From Streptococcus pseudopneumoniae (lineage in GTDB: Bacteria; Bacillota; Bacilli; Lactobacillales; Streptococcaceae): a stretch of 55,058 nt of DNA. The stretch lies in NCBI RefSeq assembly GCF_001070715.1, contig NZ_JVRR01000118.1, positions 1-55,058 on the forward strand. Direction: 5' to 3'. Shown here in pieces: positions 6,817 through 15,846 of the stretch. The number at the start of each line of letters is the position of its first letter. Position 1 is the first letter of the stretch. The position numbers and the translations under genes were made by a program. The notes under the pieces are model-generated. The model made no database searches and was not told where the DNA came from. It was given only the letters and a program-made list of their open reading frames with translations.

Positions 6817-7683
6817 TTATTTTGTCGTAATGAGCCCGTCTGGCTCAATTTCAAACTCTGGCTTGTCTGCCATTGTTCCGTCTGCCTTGAGGTAGTACCA
6901 GCCTTTTTTATCAGCTGACTGGACAAATGAGTTTGATACCATGTTCCCGTTCTTACTATCAAGATAGTACCAGGTCTGCTTGTGCTTAATCCAACCAGTG
7001 AGCATCTTGCCGTCTTCATCAAAGTAATACCAAGCGTTGTTGATACGAGCCCAGCCAGTGGCCATAGATCCTGAATCATTGAACCAGTACCAAGCTTCCT
7101 TGTAGTTCAACCATGTACTGCGTTTCATGAAGCCTTTATCATCAAAATAGTACCAAGCATCGTTGATTTTCTCCCATTTATCAGTTGGGTATGAGCCATC
7201 TTCACGAACCCACCACCAACCGTACTGGTTCTGTTGCCAGCCAGTTTCGACTTCTTCAGGCGGTACGATATACCCAACGATTTCACTTACAGAGCGCTCA
7301 TTGTAGCGACAAGGACCACCTACTTCTAAGTAGTCCCAATTGCCATCAATATTCTGTTCAATCGTCTTGATGGTATATCCGTCTGAGTCCTCGTAGACAA
7401 GACCTGTATGTCCGTAGTTGACACCGTCGCCAGCTACATAGGATTTCACGAAGAACCAACCAGCCTTTGGATAGTCAGTGTCATACACGACTTTCAGACC
7501 TTGTGAACGTGCCGATTCAAGCAAGTCATAAGCGTTGCCCCAAAGGGTCACGCCGTACCAATGACGTAACCCATAACAAGGCACGTCAGCACACTGGAAG
7601 CCATAAGCTCCATCATTGTCAACTCCATCGCCAGCGTCGGCCTTATCGATGAAGAATTGAATCATTTCTTGTTTCTTGGACAT
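6817..7683 (-). CDS. CHAP-type phage endolysin with choline-binding repeats
   Basis: This 288-residue lysin has an N-terminal CHAP hydrolase domain (about 1-140) with the Cys in [10 protein letters not shown] and the His in [10 protein letters not shown]-terminal array of about six choline-binding repeats follows ([61 protein letters not shown]). It should bind phosphocholine on teichoic acid and cut peptidoglycan as an amidase. The layout resembles Skl, the CHAP amidase described from S. mitis SK137, and differs from LytA-like phage amidases. The start is the ATG of MSKKQEM, with GGAG just upstream; a five-codon longer frame has no ribosome site. Its ribosome site overlaps the end of the holin gene. 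Confidence 0.92.
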   Translation of the reverse strand: MSKKQEMIQFFIDKADAGDGVDNDGAYGFQCADVPCYGLRHWYGVTLWGNAYDLLESARSQGLKVVYDTDYPKAGWFFVKSYVAGDGVNYGHTGLVYEDSDGYTIKTIEQNIDGNWDYLEVGGPCRYNERSVSEIVGYIVPPEEVETGWQQNQYGWWWVREDGSYPTDKWEKINDAWYYFDDKGFMKRSTWLNYKEAWYWFNDSGSMATGWARINNAWYYFDEDGKMLTGWIKHKQTWYYLDSKNGNMVSNSFVQSADKKGWYYLKADGTMADKPEFEIEPDGLITTK

Positions 7684-7685
7684 AC

Positions 7686-8015
7686 TTACTCCTTCCATGC
7701 GTCATTCATCTGCTTCACTGCTGATTCTACAAACATTTCAAGCTCTCTATTAGTCATAGTGACATTATACTTTTTAAGTTCTGCAAGCATATGTACTTTA
7801 GCTTGTTCTAGCTTTTCATCACCTTTGTAGCCTGTTTCCTGAGCTACCTGCTCCACGGCGTGCACCGCGTTTTTAGCTAGGATTTCAGCGATTTTTACAG
7901 CTTTCTCTCCGCCTTTGCGTAAAAGATACTCTTTCACTGCTTTCACGATACTGCCTACTGCTACTGCTAAAAAGCCTGTCGCAAAAGCGACAATAAATTC
8001 ATTAAATTGTGTCAT
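7686..8015 (-). CDS. Phage holin, LLH type
   Basis: The 109-residue protein begins [21 protein letters not shown], giving one N-terminal membrane segment (about 5-25). A charged helical region follows, ending with a helix rich in Glu, Lys and Met. This matches the LLH family of phage holins. It stops two bases before the lysin gene, the normal holin-lysin order in a lysis cassette. An AAAGGA ribosome site supports this ATG; the reading frame is open 15 codons further but without a signal. Confidence 0.8.
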   Translation of the reverse strand: MTQFNEFIVAFATGFLAVAVGSIVKAVKEYLLRKGGEKAVKIAEILAKNAVHAVEQVAQETGYKGDEKLEQAKVHMLAELKKYNVTMTNRELEMFVESAVKQMNDAWKE

Positions 8016-8031
8016 ATGTTTTTCCTTTCTT

Positions 8032-8784
8032 TTATGGCAATGTTGCTGGCCACGGGTCATCGGTTGTGAATACGATAGGACTAACTCGTATTTGAGATAG
8101 TATAGTATCTGTTACTTCTTCTTTTGGCATAGCGTATCTCAATTGAAGAGCGTTTTGATCCGATGTTCCTCCTAAATAAGTGCTACCTAATAAATCTCCT
8201 AAATCTCCATATAATCCTGAGAGTATTGAGCTAGAGCTTCTAAATCCTTTTGGAATAACCTCGTTTCCTTTACCTATATCTACTTTGACCCACGTATACT
8301 TCTTTGAGCCGATTGTTTTATTAATGATATTACCGCTCTGTTGAGATATTGGTTTCATTCCAAACCAGCCGTATGATAGCCCATCAAATTTAACAATAAC
8401 TTCATCGTTAATTCTTCTGATTTGAATTTTAGCGTTTCCTAACTTATTCAGAACATTTAACGTTCTCCAACCTGTATCACCAATCAAAACACGCCAACCT
8501 GTGTTGCCACTACCTTTTTCTTTTATCCACTTAAGAGCGCCATTGGTCGCGTTAACATCGATATAGGTCGTTCCGATTTCGGCAGTGATACGCCCTTCCG
8601 GTGAGCCTGTGCCACGGATTTCATGGCCTACATTATCAGGTAGCGGTAGAGTGACATTATTACCCCCAACAATACCGAGGGTATTTCCTGTCAAGATCAG
8701 CCTTGGTTCAGGCTTTTGGTTCAGCACCTTCACATCACGGCCAACCGCTTGAGCAAATTCCTCTAAATTGCTCATAGCAATCAC
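8032..8784 (-). CDS. Phage tail-tip or fibre protein
   Basis: This 250-residue protein begins with a helical stretch similar in style to the preceding gene's start (LEEFAQAVGRDVKVLNQK). A glycine- and asparagine-rich beta region follows, including IGDTGWRTLNVLNKLGN, a phrase common in streptococcal phage fibre ends. It lies between baseplate/fibre genes and the holin, so a distal tail or receptor-contact role is likely. It probably starts with GTG overlapping the previous stop (GTGA); an ATG three codons later is an alternative. No enzymatic motif is visible. Confidence 0.6.
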   Translation of the reverse strand: MIAMSNLEEFAQAVGRDVKVLNQKPEPRLILTGNTLGIVGGNNVTLPLPDNVGHEIRGTGSPEGRITAEIGTTYIDVNATNGALKWIKEKGSGNTGWRVLIGDTGWRTLNVLNKLGNAKIQIRRINDEVIVKFDGLSYGWFGMKPISQQSGNIINKTIGSKKYTWVKVDIGKGNEVIPKGFRSSSSILSGLYGDLGDLLGSTYLGGTSDQNALQLRYAMPKEEVTDTILSQIRVSPIVFTTDDPWPATLP

Positions 8785-9101
8785 GCTTTCGCTGCATTAT
8801 AGGTTGCGACCAAATCAAGATTGGCAAACTCGTCAATACGACGGCCGAGGTCGGCTAGTTTTTGAACAACTGCGCCTTCAGTATCGCCACTCATGCTGGC
8901 AATCATCTGAGCGATTTCTTTAAGTGTGTCAAGGTTTTCAGGGACACCCTCGCCCAAAATGTCGTTTTTGACTTCGGTTTTAGCCTGCTCGATAGCCTGC
9001 ATTAAAGTAGCGTTGTCAATCTTCGTATCGATTAACTGCTTCATTGTCTTGTTATCCGCTCCCAATGCTTGAGCGAATGCAATCCATTTACTTGTATCCA
9101 T
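8781..9101 (-). CDS. Small helical phage tail protein
   Basis: The 106-residue protein is predicted to be almost all helix (WIAFAQALGADNKTMKQLI, then LDTLKEIAQMIASM). Phrases such as IDNATLMQAIEQAKTEV and LDTLKEIA are frequent in streptococcal phage fibre-associated proteins. Its stop overlaps the start of the next gene as GTGA, so the two are translationally coupled and probably structural partners. Function is inferred only from position. Confidence 0.55.
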   Translation of the reverse strand: MDTSKWIAFAQALGADNKTMKQLIDTKIDNATLMQAIEQAKTEVKNDILGEGVPENLDTLKEIAQMIASMSGDTEGAVVQKLADLGRRIDEFANLDLVATYNAAKA

Positions 9102-9104
9102 GTT

Positions 9105-9581
9105 TTACACCTTTCCTAAGTTATAGTACGTGAGCAAGTCTGGGATTTCCTGACATGCTCCAGTCACGCCTACAGTTCTACCTGCAAGCTGTTTTTCGAC
9201 TTCTTTTGCGATGTCCAGCTCCTTTAAAGCATGGACTTCTTCTGTGACCAATTCCTTATCTGAGGCGACTATCTTGATATGGACAGATTTATCACTGGGG
9301 AAAACATAGCCTCCAGCCGTGATCTCCAAGCGATAACTCCCAATCGACAAGATAGCGTCCAGATGGAAACTCACACCTTGACTGGTAACAGCTACCTGCT
9401 TCTTCCACTGGTAGCCCTCCTTGGTCAGACTGATCAGCGCCTCCTCCCCTTCCAGAGAAGAGATCACTTGGTAGTCTTCGTCTAAGAGGGCAAAACCAAA
9501 GGTGGAAGCTAAGTCCCCTTGCTTAATCAGGTGACCACCGTCAATCTGTGCGAGATTGGTCATATTGAGATTACAGACCAT
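9105..9581 (-). CDS. Possible baseplate upper-protein-like tail protein
   Basis: The 158-residue protein has an N-terminal beta-rich region (IKQGDLASTFGFALLDEDYQ, then SIGSYRLEITAGGYVFPSD) that resembles the BppU N-terminal domain. This domain occurs in baseplate or fibre proteins of Gram-positive phages. A short helical C-terminal part with an unusual LAGRTVGVTGACQEIPDLLTYY end follows. It lies in the run of baseplate and fibre genes. The BppU likeness is from pattern memory and needs a profile search. Confidence 0.5.
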   Translation of the reverse strand: MVCNLNMTNLAQIDGGHLIKQGDLASTFGFALLDEDYQVISSLEGEEALISLTKEGYQWKKQVAVTSQGVSFHLDAILSIGSYRLEITAGGYVFPSDKSVHIKIVASDKELVTEEVHALKELDIAKEVEKQLAGRTVGVTGACQEIPDLLTYYNLGKV

Positions 9582-9596
9582 TCTGCACCTCTTTCT

Positions 9597-9875
9597 TTAC
9601 TGTTTACTTTGTATCAAGGTTTTCAGTTCTCTCACATCTTCGCCTAGTGATTTGACCTGTTCAGCTAGCACCAGAATAGCCTTATTTTGTTCGTCATGGT
9701 TATCTAATCTTTTGTTAGCCGACATTCGAAATTCGCGTAAGTTCTCAATGTCTTTTTCTATGGCTGTAATGCGATTTTCCTGCTTGGTTGCCCTGTCCTT
9801 CATGGAAAAGTACAAGACAACCACAGGAATCAGAGAAAAGAGAAACCGAATCAATAAGTGCTCAATCTCTGTCAT
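9597..9875 (-). CDS. XhlA-like coiled-coil membrane protein
   Basis: The 92-residue protein begins MTEIEHLLIRFLFSLIPVVVLYF, a single N-terminal membrane segment, followed by a long charged coiled coil (TKQENRITAIEKDIENL to LAEQVKSLGEDVREL). This resembles haemolysin XhlA, found near lysis genes in PBSX-type phages, although XhlA usually has its membrane segment at the C-terminus. A holin accessory or tail-anchoring role is possible. The ATG of MTEIEH has GAGG eight bases upstream; the longer frame starts at a GTG without support. Confidence 0.55.
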   Translation of the reverse strand: MTEIEHLLIRFLFSLIPVVVLYFSMKDRATKQENRITAIEKDIENLREFRMSANKRLDNHDEQNKAILVLAEQVKSLGEDVRELKTLIQSKQ

Positions 9876-9885
9876 AAGCACCTCG

Positions 9886-10038
9886 CTAGTTTGCCAGATG
9901 GATCAAACCACGTCGCTTCAATTCCTTGCGCACACGGTCTTTCCAGCGTTTATGTACCCATGAAAAGTCAATTGCTCCACGTTCCAGTAGGTTGATGTAC
10001 ATGTCAATTTTTGCTTGGTCTAGTGTAATCTTACTCAT
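9886..10038 (-). CDS. Small phage protein, unknown
   Basis: The 50-residue protein starts MSKITLDQAKIDMYINLLERGA and ends in a very basic helix (HKRWKDRVRKELKRRGL). A GGAGGTAGC ribosome site supports this ATG, which overlaps the 3' end of the upstream gene; the frame is open 20 codons further without a signal. Small proteins of this kind often follow the DUF1366-type gene in streptococcal phages. No function is assigned. Confidence 0.6.
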   Translation of the reverse strand: MSKITLDQAKIDMYINLLERGAIDFSWVHKRWKDRVRKELKRRGLIHLAN

Positions 10039-10606
10039 TGCTGCTACCTCCATTGTCTTCACTAGGGCTCTCCTGGTTTGTCGTTTCAGAAATGTCATCT
10101 TCTTTCTCGCTTTCTTTGTTATCTTCTACCGCTGGGGTTGGTTGTGTAGGTGCTTCTGCCACTGGTTGTTCAGTAGTTGGCTGCGCTGGTGCTGGTTCAT
10201 CAGCTTGGTTTTCTGTGTCCGTAGCCTGAGAGTCGTTCTCTCCTGCCTCCTCTTTCTCCACCCGGTCAGGCTCTCCTTGAGCTTCCAGCTCTTCCAATCG
10301 CGCTAAGATATCCTCAATATCCTGAGCATTCTGGAGATTGACCTTCTGCATGCCATCCATGAGCTGATTGGCTCTCTCCAGTGCTTCCGTCGTTTTAGCC
10401 AGTTGTTCTTTGTTTTTGACAATGGCATTTGTCGGGTCAAGTTCAGTGCGTAGAATCTCTTTGACCGCTTCAATGAGCGTTTCATCCGTATCACCCAAGC
10501 GGTCACCCTCCAACTCACGAGTGAAAAAAGTAAACGGCTTGTCACATTGAATAGAGACTTCCGTCTTGCCAACTCTAAAAAATTTATTTACTAATACAAA
10601 TTCCAT
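10031..10606 (-). CDS. DUF1366-like phage protein with acidic tail
   Basis: The 191-residue protein has an ordered N-terminal half (MEFVLVNKFFRVGKTEVSI, then a helical part LAKTTEALERANQLMDGMQ). The acidic, Pro/Thr/Glu-rich C-terminal half (about 115-191) is almost certainly disordered. The N-terminal half looks like DUF1366, found between fibre and lysis genes in streptococcal phages. The tail has little conserved content and could be a flexible linker. Function is unknown. Confidence 0.6.
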   Translation of the reverse strand: MEFVLVNKFFRVGKTEVSIQCDKPFTFFTRELEGDRLGDTDETLIEAVKEILRTELDPTNAIVKNKEQLAKTTEALERANQLMDGMQKVNLQNAQDIEDILARLEELEAQGEPDRVEKEEAGENDSQATDTENQADEPAPAQPTTEQPVAEAPTQPTPAVEDNKESEKEDDISETTNQESPSEDNGGSSNE

Positions 10607-10608
10607 GT

Positions 10609-10986
10609 TTATTTGCCTCTCTTTTTATAAAATTTTGTTTCGCCAGGTTGGGCTAAATACTTGTCTCTTTCCTCCCTGGTCGGAAATGACATAATAAAAT
10701 CACTTTTACCATCAAAATAATTGACTTGTTGTTTAATTTTGACATTTAGGAAGGAGACACCATTCCTTTCTAACTTAACGTCACCCTTTATTCTATAAAC
10801 ATCAACTATTGACAAAAGCACATATCCTGATTGAGTATTATTTACATAGAGGTCTTTTTCACCACTAGCAACATAACTAAAAATCCCTTTCTCTACAAAA
10901 ATAAATTTTTGCCACACTAACCGATTCCCAACATAACGCTCTACAATCTCATGCCCTTCGACATAGATTCCTTCTCTTGTAGCCAT
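10609..10986 (-). CDS. Phage tail-associated protein, unknown
   Basis: The 125-residue protein begins MATREGIYVEGHEIVERYVGN, followed by RLVWQKFIFVEKG. This opening is common in streptococcal phage tail proteins, where it reads like an attachment peptide. The rest is beta-rich, ending TREERDKYLAQPGETKFYKKRG. It lies between fibre genes, so an accessory fibre or baseplate role is likely. No catalytic motif is seen. Confidence 0.5.
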   Translation of the reverse strand: MATREGIYVEGHEIVERYVGNRLVWQKFIFVEKGIFSYVASGEKDLYVNNTQSGYVLLSIVDVYRIKGDVKLERNGVSFLNVKIKQQVNYFDGKSDFIMSFPTREERDKYLAQPGETKFYKKRGK

Positions 10987-10994
10987 CGTATCAC

Positions 10995-11387
10995 CTACTC
11001 ATACACATCATAGATTGTGTTGGGGTCTTTCGTTATCACCGCGTCATATTGCGTTTTTGACCCATACCAATACTTCATTTGCTGATTCCCGTTTTGGTTA
11101 GTCAGTTTGTTTGCAACAATCTCCGGACCATTCAATCCAAGAGCCGAGCGATTAACACTCAAAATTCCAGAACTAGTAATGGTAATTGTTGAGTTATCTG
11201 GCCTTACGACTCCGTTCGAGCCTGATGTTGCGGTTGGTGGAGTTGGGCTCACTCCGTCTTTAAATGTTTCAACAGACACTTTTTTCAACCCACGACCATC
11301 ATGAATCATGATTGTGTCCGAGTTATTGACCTGACTAGCCTGTGGCAAGTCGGTTACTTTTCGTGTCTGTGTACTAATTACTGCCAT
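10995..11387 (-). CDS. Phage fibre-tip protein
   Basis: The 130-residue protein begins MAVISTQTRKVTDLPQASQVNN and contains DTIMIHDGRGLKKVSVETF. This is the N-terminal pattern of many phage head or tail fibres. It ends MKYWYGSKTQYDAVITKDPN followed by TIYDVYE, a widespread fibre C-terminal module in Gram-positive phages. The ATG follows GGAGGTATAAT; the frame is open 12 codons further without a ribosome site. It begins one base after the large fibre gene's stop and probably acts with it. Confidence 0.65.
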   Translation of the reverse strand: MAVISTQTRKVTDLPQASQVNNSDTIMIHDGRGLKKVSVETFKDGVSPTPPTATSGSNGVVRPDNSTITITSSGILSVNRSALGLNGPEIVANKLTNQNGNQQMKYWYGSKTQYDAVITKDPNTIYDVYE

Positions 11388-11388
11388 A

Positions 11389-12621
11389 TTATACCTCCAT
11401 TCTATATTTCCAATCTGCGACAATCATATGACCGTTTTCATCCGCAAGTAAGGTATGTTCTGTACCGTCTTCCGTCCGAATCGGTGCCGTGAAATCATTC
11501 TGCAAGAACATGTACTCGATAGCGTTTAGTCTATCTTCGTATTCCTTGAACTCACGCTTCAAGTCCTCTACAGACTCATAGCTTGCTTGTTTGATGTTAT
11601 CTACATTCCCTAGACCAACCTGAGTCTTGGTCACACCGTGAGGATTGTTCCTGTTCCCTGTATGGTCTGTCAACGCACGACCATCTGCCTTACCATTCCA
11701 AGCAGTTCTCTCTTGTTGAGTAACGTGTTTAGTCGTATCTCTTGCGTGAGCGTCAAAATCGGTCTTGCTGGCTTGTTCCACGTTCGTCACATTTGCTAGA
11801 CCAACTTGGGATTTCGTCACTCCATGCGGATTGTTGTGATTAGTTGCGTGATTGTTAAAATCTTGCTTACTTGCTTGCTCAACATTCGTGACGTTTCCTA
11901 GTCCCACTTGTTGCTTAGTGACATTGTGTGGATTGTTTTGGTTTTGAATGTGAGCAGTTAGGTCTGCTTGATTCGCTTTGTTTGTTGTTTGGTTGCCGAT
12001 AATCGCTTCAAGACCGTCGATGTCTGCAACCTTGTGCCTGTGACTTGCGTCGGCTTTCCCATTCCAACGTGTCCGTTCTTGGTCGGAAACGTGACGGGCA
12101 GCATCTCTAATATGATCATCGATATTAGTCTGCAACTTCCTTTCTGTCGCTTTCAATTCAGGGACAGTTGCATAAACCAAGTCAGTCGCATTGTATTGAA
12201 TGGTAATCTGACTATTCTTGCTGATAGTTGTATTGAAATCATAGTCTCGATATACATAAGCAGATGTTTTGGGAGGAATCACATCCCCCTGTTCTGCCCA
12301 AGTATACATGTACATGAATTCTTCGTTATTTCCACGTTTTGCAAATACACCGATTTCGTTCACAATCATTTCACGCTCAATTCGTGAGTTATCAAACCTC
12401 GCTGTGAGACGAATCGTATCAGCTACATCAGTTGATAAGGACTGTGTCACTTGCAAAGAATGAACTATTTGAGCTACGTCATTTTTCTTGCCAGCGTACG
12501 TCCGATGCCGGCCACTACCCAAAGCTATTCGAGTGAAAACCAGTGGTTCTCTATTTTGAATCGCTAGGACCGTTTCACTGATTGCTTTATCGGTCACAAT
12601 AGGCTGGATAAAATATCCCAT
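11389..12621 (-). CDS. Phage tail fibre with N-terminal collar domain
   Basis: The 410-residue protein has an N-terminal phage tail-collar fibre domain (IQPIVTDKAISETVLAIQN, then FTRIALGSGRHRTY). A helical connector follows, then three copies of a repeat built on NNPHxVTKxQVGL followed by GNVxN (near residues 230, 265 and 335). These repeats are typical of trimeric fibre shafts related to P2 gpH. The C-terminus is a coiled coil and a short beta end. It should attach to the baseplate through the N-terminus and bind the host surface distally. It stands right after the P2-gpI-like gene, as expected. Confidence 0.85.
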   Translation of the reverse strand: MGYFIQPIVTDKAISETVLAIQNREPLVFTRIALGSGRHRTYAGKKNDVAQIVHSLQVTQSLSTDVADTIRLTARFDNSRIEREMIVNEIGVFAKRGNNEEFMYMYTWAEQGDVIPPKTSAYVYRDYDFNTTISKNSQITIQYNATDLVYATVPELKATERKLQTNIDDHIRDAARHVSDQERTRWNGKADASHRHKVADIDGLEAIIGNQTTNKANQADLTAHIQNQNNPHNVTKQQVGLGNVTNVEQASKQDFNNHATNHNNPHGVTKSQVGLANVTNVEQASKTDFDAHARDTTKHVTQQERTAWNGKADGRALTDHTGNRNNPHGVTKTQVGLGNVDNIKQASYESVEDLKREFKEYEDRLNAIEYMFLQNDFTAPIRTEDGTEHTLLADENGHMIVADWKYRMEV

Positions 12622-12631
12622 TTATTTCCTC

Positions 12632-13150
12632 CTATTCAAATCGAACTGAACGAATATCACTGAATGTATGAGCGCTAATATAAATTGTGTTCATCATTGG
12701 CGCTTCAACTGAGAATTGGATTCCTAAATGAGCAGGAATCAATTCACGCACATACTTTAAAAAACGGTTCAAATATCCAGTTGGTAATTCTCCTAAAAAT
12801 CGGATATGTACCGCTGAACCCTTGACCGTTACTAAGTTATTGACATTCGTAAAGCTCTTTGTAATTTTTTGTAAACTCACTGAGTTGATTTTAATCTTGG
12901 AAGAAATTAAAGTGATTAGATACCGCCTTCGCTCTTCCAAATCAATTGTTTTCGGTTTTACCTGCAAAGCTTTTTCCCAACGTGTAATCCAGTCTTCAGT
13001 CGCTTCTGGCAACAACATCAACCGTCTTGTGTCAAAGATTAAGTCTGTAATCAATTCCAGCTCTGGAATCTCAGTTTCAAACAAATCATTGATTGTTGGA
13101 TCTAAGACCTCTGGCAAAGCCGATAACATACGATATCTAACTTGTGACAT
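12632..13150 (-). CDS. Baseplate protein, YmfQ/gpI-like (DUF2313)
   Basis: The 172-residue protein (YRMLSALPEVLDPTINDLFE, then LLPEATEDWITRWEKALQ and ERRRYLITLISSK) has the helical pattern of the YmfQ/DUF2313 family. These are the gpI-like baseplate wedge proteins of PBSX, Mu and P2-type phages. It overlaps the baseplate J gene by 14 bases, the standard neighbour pair. It would link the baseplate wedge to the tail fibre encoded next. Confidence 0.8.
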   Translation of the reverse strand: MSQVRYRMLSALPEVLDPTINDLFETEIPELELITDLIFDTRRLMLLPEATEDWITRWEKALQVKPKTIDLEERRRYLITLISSKIKINSVSLQKITKSFTNVNNLVTVKGSAVHIRFLGELPTGYLNRFLKYVRELIPAHLGIQFSVEAPMMNTIYISAHTFSDIRSVRFE

Positions 13151-14192
13151 TGATGGTTACCTCCGCTAGTTTCGGAAGCATGTTGGTAGAAAGCTCAATA
13201 CTTTGTTCCCTATCATTCAACAAAATACGGTCCACATCTCGAACCCCATTAATTCTGTCAATGATTGTGGCAACTTTATAGTTTCGAACCTCTTTCTCTT
13301 CAAATGCTTCTTCACGTAAGTATTTAATGAGTTGAACTTTCGCCTCGTTCTTGATTGTTTCAACATCTACATCTTCATCAATCTTGATAGTTGCAACAAT
13401 ACGAACGTCGTAGCCATTTACAGACTGAACAGTCACATAAGCGCCAATAGGAGCTACGCCTAGCCCATGGCCACTTGGTTCAGGATCCAAGTAATTCTTA
13501 AACTTCTTAACCAGCTCTGAACTAGCTTCGTTACCGTCAGCATCTGTAATCGATACACGTACTGTATTTTCGCCCTTCCAGAGCGGTTCAATAAGTGCTG
13601 AACCAACACCAACGAACTCACTTGCCCATTTCTTGTATTGGGCAATGTTCCCGTTTAAAGTTGGTGTTTTCAGATACTCAATGGTCCGTTTACGGAGTTG
13701 TTTATCCGTCTCTTCATCTTCGCCTACGACGATAACAGAGCCAATTTCTGCCCCTTTAAAGTCGCTCAATACATCAATATTAATGAGTTGCCCTCTTACA
13801 TAGTTAGGTGCATTTCCGACTTGTTCAGCTACTACGCTATACTCGAATCCAGAGCGGCGTTCCAAAACACGGAAATTATACTCACTATTAACCACACTGA
13901 AACGAGTTCCGAGTGGGATTTCCTGTTTGAATTGAACCAATCGAACTGATGCCGTGGCTGGCAAGCGTTCAACTCCGAACTGCCTACACAAACGAGTTAA
14001 GAAAATTCCTGTACTCGTATCTAAAAAGTTGACTTCCTCATACGATTTTAAGACCGTATACTGAATGGCAACTTCTCGAGCTGCAGGCGCAACTAGATTG
14101 TACAAGACAGATCCTTGTCTTTTGTCATACTTGTCATCAAACAAGGCCAGCATATCCTCTAAAATTTCTGGATATGTTTTTACCTTAATCAT
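13137..14192 (-). CDS. Baseplate J-like protein (XkdT)
   Basis: The 351-residue protein starts MIKVKTYPEILEDMLALFDD and contains QGSVLYNLVAPAAREVAI, GTRFSVVNSEYNFRV and SDFKGAEIGSVIVVGEDEET followed by DKQLRKRTIEYLKTP. These are the conserved features of baseplate J/gp47-type proteins, named XkdT in PBSX. It builds the wedge of the contractile-tail baseplate. Its start overlaps the previous stop by four bases. Confidence 0.9.
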   Translation of the reverse strand: MIKVKTYPEILEDMLALFDDKYDKRQGSVLYNLVAPAAREVAIQYTVLKSYEEVNFLDTSTGIFLTRLCRQFGVERLPATASVRLVQFKQEIPLGTRFSVVNSEYNFRVLERRSGFEYSVVAEQVGNAPNYVRGQLINIDVLSDFKGAEIGSVIVVGEDEETDKQLRKRTIEYLKTPTLNGNIAQYKKWASEFVGVGSALIEPLWKGENTVRVSITDADGNEASSELVKKFKNYLDPEPSGHGLGVAPIGAYVTVQSVNGYDVRIVATIKIDEDVDVETIKNEAKVQLIKYLREEAFEEKEVRNYKVATIIDRINGVRDVDRILLNDREQSIELSTNMLPKLAEVTINVTS

Positions 14193-14587
14193 CGCTTTAC
14201 CTCCAAATTCATCTCAAATGTTCCAAAATCACTATCAACCATGAACTGCACATAAAACTCATCTTTCTTTACCTTGGTAGAAAAAGAGTGAGCCTCATGA
14301 ATCCTGTCATCTTCATACAAGGCTTCTTTTATACGTCGTGCAATATCCATCTGGGCATAATCCATATCCCCACCGAATAAATCATCTAACTCTACACCGT
14401 ACCGATGGTCATAAATCGTATAGATGAACCGTTCAGTTGTCAGCATGCGTCTGATTGATTGCTTCAAAGCATGGATGCCATCTGTTTCTAGCAAGATATT
14501 GGTTTCATCTAGTGTCAAGCTAGGTTGTTTCTTAGCTTCAACAACATTTTTAGCGATGTTTAAAAAGTTTGTTTTAGGAGTACTCAT
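14189..14587 (-). CDS. DUF2634 baseplate protein (XkdS-like)
   Basis: The 132-residue protein contains LLETDGIHALKQSIRRMLTT, then ERFIYTIYDHRYGVELDDLF and ARRIKEALYEDDRI. This is the DUF2634/XkdS pattern, a gp25-like baseplate component with lysozyme-fold relatives in T4. It overlaps both neighbours by four bases, indicating tight coupling within the baseplate cluster. Confidence 0.85.
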   Translation of the reverse strand: MSTPKTNFLNIAKNVVEAKKQPSLTLDETNILLETDGIHALKQSIRRMLTTERFIYTIYDHRYGVELDDLFGGDMDYAQMDIARRIKEALYEDDRIHEAHSFSTKVKKDEFYVQFMVDSDFGTFEMNLEVKR

Positions 14588-14880
14588 TCATCAGAACCCC
14601 CTTTCACTTTGCGCTTGTAGTGGAAAATCTTCTTGTACAAGACATAATAAAACCCTCCACCATCTTGTCTGATGAGATGAAGGGTTTGCCCAACGTACTC
14701 AGGATCCAATGTTTCATCGGTCCAGGTGACAGCAAGCATAGAATCATCCAAAATCAATTCATTGGTCAATTGGATTTTGAGGGGAGAAACCGATAAAACA
14801 ACACCAGTCGTTATCTTTGCGAACTGGCGATTTTCAATGAAATTACTAATCAATTTCTTTAGATTTTCTATTACTTCCAT
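14584..14880 (-). CDS. DUF2577 baseplate protein (XkdR-like)
   Basis: The 98-residue protein (VIENLKKLISNFIENRQFAK, then TTGVVLSVSPLKIQLTNELI and LHLIRQDGGGFYYVLYK) fits DUF2577/XkdR. This small OB-like baseplate hub protein lies between XkdQ and XkdS in PBSX-type tails. Gene order here is the same. Confidence 0.8.
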   Translation of the reverse strand: MEVIENLKKLISNFIENRQFAKITTGVVLSVSPLKIQLTNELILDDSMLAVTWTDETLDPEYVGQTLHLIRQDGGGFYYVLYKKIFHYKRKVKGGSDE

Positions 14881-15846
14881 CTACTCACTTCCTGCCATGA
14901 ATAATTTAATTTCCATCGTATGTTTTTTATCGCTAAAAGAATGAGTTGCCTCTTCAATGACATACCACCCCTTCTTCTCAATATCCTTAACATCCACATA
15001 GACTGCATGACCTGCTAAAAAGTCAATACTTCCAATATCGGCTTTCAGACTGAAAGTTTCTTTGGGACGGTTTTTCATCTTCAAGAGCATTTCGCCCCAT
15101 TGCTTGATTTGCCCCTCAGTTGCTTTCTCATCCACTTTTTTCATGTACTGGAGTTTTCCCCAAGCGCCGATATTGTAGCTGTCCTGATAGATGTAGACCT
15201 CTCTCTTTTTGGTTTCTTTGTTCTCTTGGATCAAGCGAACAATATTAGCACTATCCTCAATCGAACCTTCAAACTCAAAGCTAGACATAAAGGATTCATT
15301 CCCGATAATGTACTGGATTGGTAAGTTTTTCGGAGTCGTTAGTGTCAACTCTCCGAACTTGTCATACAAAACCAGCAATTCTCCACTTTGCACCAAGGTC
15401 TCGTCCATGGCCTCCTGAATAATGTCCAAAGCCTTTTTATCCTCTTTTAGTTGAGGGGATAAGGTCACGGCTGGGGCCTTTAGTTCCCCAATCTTCAAAT
15501 CAAAATCTCCTGCGATTGCCGAGACGATTTGATTAACGTTTTTATCCCTGGCAACGAAATTGATATTGCGTAATAAGTACTTTATCTGGTCGTGGAAGGT
15601 CAAGGTTGTTTTGGTATCTTTTTCGTACTTGATTTTCGTCAAATAACCAAAGAATACCTCTTTATCATCTAGCTTGAAAGCAAGTGGAGAACCGTATTCA
15701 AAAGCTACTTTTGTAGAGTTGTATAAGGTAATCTCCACGCTCCAAGCTGACCCTTTTCTAGTTGTCTTGAACTCAACCTTATCAGACACAGTTGCTAAAT
15801 CCCATGTATCTCCAGTTTTATTGTTCTGATAGAATAATTGCATCAT
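14881..15846 (-). CDS. Tail hub protein, XkdQ/gpD-like
   Basis: The protein of about 321 residues ([60 protein letters not shown]) matches XkdQ. That family is related to P2 gpD and T4 gp27 and forms the trimeric hub below the tail tube. I place the start at the double ATG whose first codon overlaps the previous stop (ATGA); the frame runs 11 codons further without support. No peptidase domain is fused here. Confidence 0.8.
   Translation of the reverse strand: MMQLFYQNNKTGDTWDLATVSDKVEFKTTRKGSAWSVEITLYNSTKVAFEYGSPLAFKLDDKEVFFGYLTKIKYEKDTKTTLTFHDQIKYLLRNINFVARDKNVNQIVSAIAGDFDLKIGELKAPAVTLSPQLKEDKKALDIIQEAMDETLVQSGELLVLYDKFGELTLTTPKNLPIQYIIGNESFMSSFEFEGSIEDSANIVRLIQENKETKKREVYIYQDSYNIGAWGKLQYMKKVDEKATEGQIKQWGEMLLKMKNRPKETFSLKADIGSIDFLAGHAVYVDVKDIEKKGWYVIEEATHSFSDKKHTMEIKLFMAGSE

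Noticed and set aside
6817..7079. 91-codon minus frame inside the lysin gene
   Set aside because: It is an alternative frame of the choline-binding repeats, without a start signal.
10303..10572. 89-codon minus frame in the DUF1366-like gene
   Set aside because: It overlaps a longer, better supported frame on the same strand and lacks a ribosome site.
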